Source of the DNA: an uncultured delta proteobacterium
Lineage (GTDB): Bacteria; Myxococcota_A; Polyangia; Polyangiales; Ga0077539
Direction of reading: 5' to 3'
Assembly (NCBI GenBank): GCA_903885885.1
Contig: CAISKJ010001110.1
Span: 1-6,616, forward strand
DNA length: 6,616 nt
The position numbers were made by a program, and so were the translations under genes. Position 1 is the first letter of the stretch. Every line of letters begins with the position of its first letter. Shown in pieces: positions 1 to 5,753 of the stretch. The notes beneath the pieces are model-generated. The model was not told the DNA's origin. It did no database searches and saw only the letters and a program-made list of their open reading frames with translations.

Positions 1-635
1 CCCCATTTAAAGATGCGGGGGCGATGGCCTTCCATCATTTTAAGCGCGAGCTGATAAATCATGCTGGAGGCATGTCCTTTGTAATATTCCCGGGGGCCGA
101 AGACGTTGAAGAACCGCAGGCTCACCGTCGGCACGCCGTGGAGGTTGGCGTACATGCGCAGGTAGTACTCCCCATCGAGCTTGGTGATGCCGTAGGGCGT
201 GAGCGGCGACGGGGCCATGTCTTCGGTCTTGGGGCTGCGCGGGTCGTCGCCGTACACCGCCGAGCTCGAAGCGAGCACCACGCGCGAGGCCCCGTGGCGC
301 CTGGCGGCCTCGAGCACGTTGAGGGTGCCGTTGACGTTGATCTCGACGCACTCGTCGGGGCGCGCGACGGACTCGGGCACGCTCACCATCGCGGCGAGGT
401 GGTGCACCACGCTGCAGCCCTCGGCGGCGCGCAGCATGGTCGCGCGGTCGGTGATGCTGCCCTCGATGAAGGTGACGTGCTCGCGCCCCACGGCGGCCAA
501 GATCTCGTCGAGGTTCTCGCGCTTGCCCGTGCGAAAATTGTCGACGATGACCACCGCCGCCCCGCGCCGACGCCAGGCGATCGCAAGGTGATGTCCGATG
601 AAGCCCGCCGCACCCGTGATGAGCACCTTCTGCAT
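1..635 (-). CDS. NAD-dependent sugar-nucleotide epimerase (heptose-6-epimerase/GalE-like), 3' end cut by window
   Basis: An extended short-chain dehydrogenase that should interconvert a nucleotide sugar in the cytoplasm for lipopolysaccharide or other surface glycan synthesis. Seen: 211 residues from ATG at 633-635. The Rossmann dinucleotide motif GAAGFIG is at residues 8-14, with an acidic residue (D32) ending beta-2 as expected for NAD. A serine run lies at 123-125, the catalytic pair Y148-x3-K152 (YGITK) follows, and the substrate-side motif FFNVFGPRE is at 175-183. The stretch after this (YYKG, then MIYQL and RPRIFKW) resembles ADP-L-glycero-D-manno-heptose 6-epimerase-like proteins more than classic GalE, but specificity cannot be fixed without the C-terminus. 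It lies 37 bp downstream of the tRNase Z-like gene on the same strand, so co-transcription is possible. No good Shine-Dalgarno is visible. The last ~30 codons seen have clearly lower GC than the rest. Confidence 0.93.
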   Translation of the reverse strand, partial: MQKVLITGAAGFIGHHLAIAWRRRGAAVVIVDNFRTGKRENLDEILAAVGREHVTFIEGSITDRATMLRAAEGCSVVHHLAAMVSVPESVARPDECVEINVNGTLNVLEAARRHGASRVVLASSSAVYGDDPRSPKTEDMAPSPLTPYGITKLDGEYYLRMYANLHGVPTVSLRFFNVFGPREYYKGHASSMIYQLALKMMEGHRPRIFKW

Positions 636-644
636 AGGCGCGCG

Positions 645-652
645 AGGATAGC
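645..652 (-). promoter_or_regulatory. Possible -10 element before the epimerase gene
   Basis: On the minus strand GCTATCCT ends 9 nt before the ATG at 635, inside the 37-bp gap behind the tRNase Z-like gene. TATCCT is a weak match to TATAAT and no convincing -35 hexamer is seen. If used, it would give a leaderless or nearly leaderless mRNA, consistent with the missing Shine-Dalgarno. It shares the CTATC core with the elements before rnz and rtcB. This is inference from pattern only. Confidence 0.2.
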
Positions 653-672
653 GGAAGTCACCGCCCGCGGGA

Positions 673-1518
673 TCAGTCTTCGAGGAGCACGGTGACGCGG
701 CGCCGGAGGTCGGCCGGCAGCGCGGCGACGGCCTTGCGAATGTCGCGCTCGTCGTACTTCATGCTGAAGTGTTTGAGCACGATGTGGGGGCTCGCGAGCG
801 CCTCGGGCACCTCGCGGGCGACGTCGACGAGGTCGTCGAGGTGCGTGTGCCCGTAGCGCGCGCTCGTACTGCGATGCGTGTCGGCGAGGTGCGTGGCCTC
901 GAGGAAGAGCACGTCGCTCTGGCCCAGCTCGGGGTGGCGCCGCAGCGTCTCGGCGGTGTGGTCGCCCACGTAGGTGAACACCGGGTGCGGATGGTCCTCG
1001 GAGACGATCTCGCCGCGGAGCCGCGCCGCGTGCACCGCGACGCCGGGGAGGCCCCGGTACGCGGGGCGCAGCACCCTGCGGTTCTCGATCACGGTGTAGC
1101 CGAGGGAGGCGATGCGGTGCACCACGTCGAAGGCGCGCACGGTGTATCGGCGGCCGAGGTCGACGGTGTCGCCGGGGGCGAGGCCTCGCACGTGGGCGTC
1201 GATCTCGACGGCGGGCTTGTCTTCGAGGCGCTCCCACGCGCGGAGCACGTCGCAGAGGGCCGCCGCGCTCTCGGCGGGGCAGTAGACGCGCGACGGACGC
1301 GCGCCGAACATCGCGCGCAGCGAGAAGTGTCGCGGCACACCGCCCGCGTGGTCTTGATGCGCGTGCGAGAGGAACACGTTGCGGAGCTTCGTCGCCTCGA
1401 CAGGACAGTGACCCAGGTCGAAGCACGCGTCGAAGGCGGGCGCGAGCACGTACGTGGCGAGGCCCGAAATGGAGAAGGCCTCGAGCTCGAGGCCGCCAAA
1501 CTTCAACGCGACGGGCAC
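673..1518 (-). CDS. tRNase Z-like (ribonuclease Z) metallo-beta-lactamase-fold protein, short plant-type form
   Basis: Probable zinc-dependent endonuclease removing 3' trailers from pre-tRNA in the cytoplasm. Residue numbers are from the GTG start at 1516-1518 (281 aa). The metal motif SHAHQDHAGG spans 51-60 (H52, H54, D56, H57). Further ligands are H134 in a VVHRIASLGY segment, D186 in VGDHT, and H250 in KHFSMKY. A GHTH segment at 223-226 matches the extra conserved His of tRNase Z. Order and spacing, plus a short insert with a GLPG turn before VGDHT where the exosite arm sits, resemble Arabidopsis TRZ1-type short enzymes more than E. coli ElaC as I recall them. Start choice: the frame is open to a TTG at 1581, but that overlaps the ribosome site of the divergent folK gene; GTG 1518 has AAGGA 14 nt upstream (1533-1537), somewhat far. 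A general MBL hydrolase is the alternative. It may be co-transcribed with the epimerase, 37 bp downstream. Confidence 0.85.
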   Translation of the reverse strand: MPVALKFGGLELEAFSISGLATYVLAPAFDACFDLGHCPVEATKLRNVFLSHAHQDHAGGVPRHFSLRAMFGARPSRVYCPAESAAALCDVLRAWERLEDKPAVEIDAHVRGLAPGDTVDLGRRYTVRAFDVVHRIASLGYTVIENRRVLRPAYRGLPGVAVHAARLRGEIVSEDHPHPVFTYVGDHTAETLRRHPELGQSDVLFLEATHLADTHRSTSARYGHTHLDDLVDVAREVPEALASPHIVLKHFSMKYDERDIRKAVAALPADLRRRVTVLLED

Positions 1519-1555
1519 GCCCGGGTTATGGATCCTTCGTAACGACACGCGGGGA

Positions 1556-1565
1556 GTGATAGCAC
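1556..1565 (-). promoter_or_regulatory. GTGCTATCAC element (candidate promoter/operator) before rnz
   Basis: The minus strand carries GTGCTATCAC, 37 nt upstream of the proposed GTG start of the tRNase Z-like gene. It reads as an extended -10 (TG, C, then TATCAC), or as a near-palindrome with GTG and CAC arms around a central TA. Initiation about 7 nt downstream would leave a ~30-nt leader holding the AAGGA sequence. The same decamer occurs before rtcB. Because it lies in the divergent gap it could also influence folK-archease. Confidence 0.4.
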
Positions 1566-1579
1566 CCAACCCGTGTCGC

Positions 1580-1585
1580 AAGGAG
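1580..1585 (+). promoter_or_regulatory. Ribosome binding site deciding the folK-archease start
   Basis: AAGGAG lies 7 nt before ATG 1593 and 4 nt before the overlapping GTG 1590. The spacing favours ATG 1593. The presence of this site argues against the tRNase Z-like gene starting as far upstream as 1581. Confidence 0.75.
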
Positions 1586-1592
1586 AACCGTG

Positions 1593-2516
1593 ATGGACGG
1601 CGCGCGTGACGTGATCGTGGGCCTGGGCTCGAACATCGGGAGCCGCGAGGCGCTGCTCCGCGCGGCCGTCGACCTGCTCGCAGCGACGCCGGGCGTCGCG
1701 GTGCGCGCGCGCTCCGACCTCTACGAGACCGCCCCCGTGGGCCCGCCGCAGGCGCGCTACCTCAACGCCGCGGTGCGCCTGCGGAGCGCGCTCGACCCCG
1801 AGGCGCTGCTCGACGCGCTCCTCTCCATTGAGCGCACCCTCGGTCGCGAGCGGCGCGTGCGATGGGGCGCCCGCACCCTCGACCTCGACGTGCTCTGGAT
1901 CGACGGCGTGGCGCATCGCTCTCCCACGCTCACGGTGCCGCACGCCGAGCTCGCGCGCCGCGAGTTTGCGCTGCGCCCACTGGTCGCATTGTGCCCCGAC
2001 GCGCGCGACCCGCGCGACGGCGCCCCCCTCGCCCGCGCCCTCGACGCCGTCGAGCGCGACCCCACGCTGCGCGCGCGCCCCTTCGCAGAAGCGTTTTCGC
2101 GCGACGATGTGGAGCACACCGCCGACGAGGGCTTCGTCACGCGCGCGGCAGACCGCGCCGACCTGCTCGCCGCCGCCACCGAGGCGATGGGCGCGCTCGT
2201 GGTCGATCCCGCGTCGGTGGTCGCGCTGCGCGCGGTGCCCGTCTCGATTGTGCTCGACGCCGACGCCACCGACGACGAGCGCGTGTTCGCGTGGCTGTCG
2301 GAGGTGCTCTATCACCTCGACGCGGGGCGCCTCGCCCTGCGGCGCGCGGTGGTGCTCGACGACGGCGAGGCCGTGCGCGGCGTGCTCTTCGGCGAGCACC
2401 TCGACGAGTCGCGCCACGCGATGCGCAGCGCCCTCAAGGCCGTGACGTGGCACGCGCTCGAGGTGGGCGCGCAGCCCGACGGGTCGTGGCGCGCGCAGGT
2501 CGTCGTCGACGTGTAG
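1593..2516 (+). CDS. folK: Fusion protein: FolK (6-hydroxymethyl-dihydropterin pyrophosphokinase) + archease
   Basis: 307 aa, two domains in one frame. Residues 1-~160 are HPPK, transferring pyrophosphate from ATP to 6-hydroxymethyl-7,8-dihydropterin in folate synthesis. LGSNIGSRE is at 11-19, YETAPVGPPQ at 44-53, and the signature RWGARTLDLDV at 90-100 carries magnesium ligands D97 and D99 (E. coli D95/D97). The conserved H117 sits in VPHAEL. Residues ~170-307 are a full archease: VEHTADEG at 173-180 with the metal Asp D178, WLSEVLYHLD at 234-243, KAVTWHALEV at 282-291, and the terminal VVVDV with D306. Archease promotes RtcB guanylylation and turnover, and rtcB follows 70 bp downstream. Usual HPPKs are about 160 aa and archeases about 140 aa, so both domains are full length with a linker of only ~10 residues. 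There is no internal stop or frameshift. The fusion is directly visible; that the archease half serves the neighbouring RtcB is inference. Confidence 0.95.
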   Translation: MDGARDVIVGLGSNIGSREALLRAAVDLLAATPGVAVRARSDLYETAPVGPPQARYLNAAVRLRSALDPEALLDALLSIERTLGRERRVRWGARTLDLDVLWIDGVAHRSPTLTVPHAELARREFALRPLVALCPDARDPRDGAPLARALDAVERDPTLRARPFAEAFSRDDVEHTADEGFVTRAADRADLLAAATEAMGALVVDPASVVALRAVPVSIVLDADATDDERVFAWLSEVLYHLDAGRLALRRAVVLDDGEAVRGVLFGEHLDESRHAMRSALKAVTWHALEVGAQPDGSWRAQVVVDV

Positions 2517-2531
2517 CGCAGCGGCGCAGAG

Positions 2532-2541
2532 GTGCTATCAC
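2532..2541 (+). promoter_or_regulatory. GTGCTATCAC element (candidate promoter/operator) before rtcB
   Basis: A second perfect copy of the decamer, in the 70-bp gap between folK-archease and rtcB, 45 nt before the rtcB ATG. Read as an extended -10 (TG, C, TATCAC) it would start transcription near 2548 and leave a leader of about 40 nt. No clear -35 hexamer is present. It would let rtcB be expressed apart from the upstream fusion gene. Confidence 0.4.
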
Positions 2542-2586
2542 ACGCGCCCCGCCTCACGCTCTTCTCCGACTCGCAGACCCACTCCC

Positions 2587-4026
2587 ATGAAGTACAAGCT
2601 CGAAGCGATCGACGCCGTTCGGTGGCGCATTCCCATGCAAGGCGCCATGCGCGTCGAGGGCCGCGTCTTCGCCGACGCCGCGATGATGACCTCGCTCCAC
2701 GACGACCCGTGCATCGCGCAGGTCGCCAACGTGGCCACGCTGCCCGGCATCGTGGGCGCCGCCCTCGCGATGCCCGATTTCCACTGGGGCTACGGCTTCC
2801 CCATCGGCGGTGTGGCGGCCTTCGATCCCGAGAGGGGCGGCGTCGTCTCGCCCGGCGGCGTCGGCTACGACATCAACTGCGGCGTGCGGCTGCACACCAC
2901 GGCGCTCGAGGCCGACGCCGTCGACGCCGCGCGCGGCCGCATCGCCGACGCCCTCCAGCTCGCCGTGCCGGCGGGCACCGTGACGGCGAAGCGCGACCCG
3001 CGCCTCGGCGACCTCGACGCGATGCTCGCCGAGGGGGCGCGCACGCTCGTCAACGCGGGCCTCGCCGACGAAGACGACCTCGGGTCCATCGAGGAGGGCG
3101 GCTGCCTCCGCCTCGCCGAGCCCTCGCTCGTGAGCGATCGGGCGCGCGAGCGCGGCGGGCAGCAGCTCGGCACCCTCGGCGGCGGCAACCACTTTCTCGA
3201 GGTCGACCGCGTCGCCGAGATCTACGACGAGGCCCTCGCCGAGCGCTTCGGGCTGCGCCTCGGGGCCGTGACATTACTCGTCCATTCCGGTTCGCGGGGC
3301 CTGGGCCACGCGGTGTGCGAGGAGCTGCTCGCGGTGATGCTCCGCGCTTCGAAGAGCGCGGGCATCGAGCTGCCCGACAAGCAGCTCGCGTGCGCCCCGC
3401 TCGGGAGCCCCGAGGCCGATCGGTACCTCCGCGCGATGGCGGCCGCGGCGAACTTCGCGTTCGTGAACCGCGCGCTCATCGCCCACAAGGCCCTCGGCGC
3501 GCTCGCGAAGTCGACAGACCGCAGCCGCGACGCGGTGGGCGCATCGCTCCTCTACGACGTGTGCCACAACATCGCGAAGTTCGAGGAGCACATCGTCGAC
3601 GGCGCGCTCCGTCGCGTGTGCGTGCACCGCAAGGGCGCGACGCGCGCGTTCGGGCCGGGCCACGCGCTCCTGCCCGAGCGGTATCGCGACGTCGGTCAGC
3701 CCGTGATCATCCCCGGCGACATGGGGCGCTACAGCTACGTCATGGCGGGCCTGCAGGGCGCGATGGACGAGACCTTCGGCAGCGCGTGCCACGGCGCCGG
3801 GCGGCTCCTCGCGCGCGCCGCGGCGAAGAAGGCGAGCACGGGCGCCGCGGTGCTCAAGGCGCTCAACGCGAAGGGCATCACGCTCCGCGCGGCGAGCGTG
3901 AACGCCATCGTCGAGGAGATGCCCGAGGCCTACAAAGACGTGGCCGACGTGGTCGACGTGGTGGCGCGCGCGGGCCTCGCGCGCAGGGTCGCACGCCTCG
4001 AGCCCATGATCGTGGTGAAGGGCTGA
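2587..4026 (+). CDS. rtcB: RtcB, 3'-phosphate/5'-hydroxyl RNA ligase
   Basis: GTP- and manganese-dependent ligase that joins RNA 2',3'-cyclic-phosphate or 3'-phosphate ends to 5'-OH ends, in tRNA splicing or repair of cleaved RNA. The 479-aa length is close to the archaeal enzyme (about 480) and longer than E. coli RtcB (about 408). Motifs in order: MPDFHWGYGFPIGG from 62, SPGGVGYDINCGVR from 88 with metal ligands D95 and C98, GGGNHFLEV from 198 (N201, H202, E205), VHSGSRGLGH from 232 (H233), H327 in VCHN, HRKGATRAFGPGH from 347 (K349), PGDMGRYSYVM from 376, the guanylylated histidine H402 in CHGAGR, and the terminal VVKG lysine K478. All catalytic residues known from the Pyrococcus enzyme are present. 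The start is the only ATG fitting the family N-terminus; no strong Shine-Dalgarno precedes it. The archease-bearing gene lies just upstream. Confidence 0.98.
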   Translation: MKYKLEAIDAVRWRIPMQGAMRVEGRVFADAAMMTSLHDDPCIAQVANVATLPGIVGAALAMPDFHWGYGFPIGGVAAFDPERGGVVSPGGVGYDINCGVRLHTTALEADAVDAARGRIADALQLAVPAGTVTAKRDPRLGDLDAMLAEGARTLVNAGLADEDDLGSIEEGGCLRLAEPSLVSDRARERGGQQLGTLGGGNHFLEVDRVAEIYDEALAERFGLRLGAVTLLVHSGSRGLGHAVCEELLAVMLRASKSAGIELPDKQLACAPLGSPEADRYLRAMAAAANFAFVNRALIAHKALGALAKSTDRSRDAVGASLLYDVCHNIAKFEEHIVDGALRRVCVHRKGATRAFGPGHALLPERYRDVGQPVIIPGDMGRYSYVMAGLQGAMDETFGSACHGAGRLLARAAAKKASTGAAVLKALNAKGITLRAASVNAIVEEMPEAYKDVADVVDVVARAGLARRVARLEPMIVVKG

Positions 4027-4036
4027 GCGACGGGTC

Positions 4037-5620
4037 TCAGGGCTTGTCGTAGCGCTGAATCTCGGTGTCGAAGCCCGGCAACGCGACGCGCTGGCGGTAC
4101 GTGACGCGCAGCCCCGCGGCCACGGCCGCGCGCTCGGTGCGAACGGGGATCGGCGACACCCACACCATGCGGCCGCGCGGCGCGAGCGAGCGCGCGGCGT
4201 GCCCGACGAAGCGCTCGAGCATCTCGCTCACGTTTTCGCCGAAGCCCACGCGGTTGCCGAGCGGGGGGTTGGTCACCATGAGCGTGACGCCCTTCGGCGC
4301 GTCTTCGAACGCGTCGCCGCGGGTCACTTCGAAGCGCGCGAGCTTCGCGGCCGCGAGGTTGGCCTGCGCGGCGGTGACCGCCCGGGCGTCGTGGTCGCGC
4401 CCGAGGAGCTTCGCGTAGGGGCCCGCGAGGCCGCGCTCGCAGAGCTCCATGCCCGAGCCCACGAAGGGGTCCCACACGACGTCGTTGGCCTGCGCGCCCG
4501 CCACGCGCACGAGCGCCGCCGCGAGCGTCGGGTGCGACGCCGCGGGCACGTCGCCGACACGGTACGCGAAGCGCGGGTCGTCGAGGCGCTTGGGCACCAG
4601 CTCGACGAGGAGCTGCGCGTTGCGCTCGAGCGCCACGACCTCCCAGGTGCTCTCGCGCGGGTCGTTGATGAGCGTGGGCTGCGCGCGCGCTACGAGGTCG
4701 ACGACGCGGGCCGTCGCGCCGCGGCGGTGGCCCGCGCCCGCCCACTCGATGCGGTAGCGCACCGCGCCGCGCGTAAAGCGACGGAGCACGGTGAGGGCCT
4801 CCTCCGAGGTGATCACCTCGGCGAGGAGCTCGGCGATGTCGCGCTTGCCGATGGGGCGCGGCGCGAGTTCGAAGCCCATCCACGTCATGGTGCGCGCGCG
4901 AAACACCTCGCCGAGGGGCCTTCGCAGCGAGACCTCGACGCGGCCCGGGCCCAGCACGCGCGCCTTCCACGACGCTTCGAACTCGGCGCGGCAGAGCTCT
5001 TCGACGCCCTTGCGGCAGTGGGCCACGAGGGCGCGGTCGCGCTCCGGCGCGGCGCCGCCATCGATGGAAGAGTCGTGCGCGCGCACCGCGCGGCGCTCGA
5101 GCGTGAGCACCGCCTCGCGGCACGCGCGGGCGAGCTCGGGGTCGTCGATGGGGGCCACACGCAGGAGCGCCAGCGAGGCCTCGGCCCCCACGCGCGAGAG
5201 CGAGCGCGCCACCGAGCGGCGATGGTCCGACCGCTCTTCGCTGCGCCAGTAATCGAGCAGCGCGCGCTCGACCTCGGGCGCCTCGTGGTGGGCCAGCGCG
5301 ATCACCGCGTTGCGGCGCGACTTGGCGTCGGCGTCGCCGAGCGTCGCGAGGAGCAGGGCGCGGAGCTCTTCGACACGCACGCCCTGCTGGGCGAAATCGC
5401 TCCACAGGTCGACGAGGCGCGCGCGCAGCGGCGGCGTCGCGGGCGCGAAGGCCTCGACGGCCCGCGGCACGACGGCGTCGCCGAGCTTGAGCAGCGCGCG
5501 GGCGGCCTTCGCGGCGGTGTCTTCGTCGCCCGCGATCAGCTCCAGGAGCCGCTTCGCGTGCTTGATCGACGGGGTGTAACCGGGGTCTGCGAGGTGTTCT
5601 TCGACGGTCTTCGTAGTCAC
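4037..5620 (-). CDS. HEAT-like repeat + probable RNA N2-guanosine-type methyltransferase (Trm14/RlmL-like)
   Basis: Predicted cytoplasmic SAM-dependent RNA methyltransferase, 527 aa from GTG 5620. Residues ~20-178 are amphipathic helical pairs of HEAT type (for example AAKAARALLKLG and RRNAVIALAHHEAPEVERAL), a likely scaffold. From ~197 (ALVAHCRKGVEELCRAEF) to ~375 comes a THUMP-like or related RNA-binding region, ending in FAYRVGDVPAASHPTLAAAL, a segment familiar from COG0116-type enzymes. The catalytic domain has motif I DPFVGSGMELCERG (384-397), acidic D409 in GRDHD for the SAM ribose, D436 in GDAFED, and motif IV NPPL (451-454) where the family usually has NPPY or NPPF. The frame stays open about 640 nt further upstream, but that stretch is antisense to the FecR gene. 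GTG 5620 is the first sensible start, though its Shine-Dalgarno is poor; GTG 5641 is an alternative. It converges on rtcB with 10 bp between stops. Target RNA unknown. Confidence 0.82.
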   Translation of the reverse strand: MTTKTVEEHLADPGYTPSIKHAKRLLELIAGDEDTAAKAARALLKLGDAVVPRAVEAFAPATPPLRARLVDLWSDFAQQGVRVEELRALLLATLGDADAKSRRNAVIALAHHEAPEVERALLDYWRSEERSDHRRSVARSLSRVGAEASLALLRVAPIDDPELARACREAVLTLERRAVRAHDSSIDGGAAPERDRALVAHCRKGVEELCRAEFEASWKARVLGPGRVEVSLRRPLGEVFRARTMTWMGFELAPRPIGKRDIAELLAEVITSEEALTVLRRFTRGAVRYRIEWAGAGHRRGATARVVDLVARAQPTLINDPRESTWEVVALERNAQLLVELVPKRLDDPRFAYRVGDVPAASHPTLAAALVRVAGAQANDVVWDPFVGSGMELCERGLAGPYAKLLGRDHDARAVTAAQANLAAAKLARFEVTRGDAFEDAPKGVTLMVTNPPLGNRVGFGENVSEMLERFVGHAARSLAPRGRMVWVSPIPVRTERAAVAAGLRVTYRQRVALPGFDTEIQRYDKP

Positions 5621-5736
5621 GTGGGCGGCGGAGTGTCGCACCTTTTCGTCGGAACACGCCTCAAGTCTCGCCCGCACCCGCCGATGAACTGCTCGACGAC
5701 ACGACGCGGCCCACCGAGGCGCCCGCGCGGGTCGAC

Positions 5737-5742
5737 AGGAGG
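5737..5742 (+). promoter_or_regulatory. Shine-Dalgarno of the FecR-domain gene
   Basis: A perfect AGGAGG, 11 nt before ATG 5754, supports that start and gives the strongest ribosome site in the window. It lies in a 133-bp divergent gap (5621-5753) that otherwise shows no promoter hexamers or operator I can support. Confidence 0.7.
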
Positions 5743-5753
5743 CTTTGGTATCC

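Noticed and set aside
2301..2318. Inverted repeat GAGGTG/CACCTC with a 6-nt loop
   Set aside because: It lies inside the archease coding region at conserved residues (EVLYHL), has no U-tract and is readily explained by coding sequence.
1503..2453. A 316-codon open frame on the minus strand opposite folK-archease
   Set aside because: The plus strand here encodes two recognisable domains with all key residues. The antisense protein is low-complexity, rich in Arg/Gly/His/Ala, as expected when high-GC codons are read in the opposite frame.
2517..2586. Sigma-54 (-24/-12) promoter before rtcB, as in E. coli rtcBA
   Set aside because: No TGGCAC-N5-TTGC-like pair is present in the gap, and no RtcR-type activator gene is in the window.
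4024..4060. Bidirectional terminator between rtcB and the methyltransferase gene
   Set aside because: Only 10 bp separate the stops. A weak imperfect stem (GCGAC with GTCG) can be drawn, but there is no stable hairpin or T-run on either strand.
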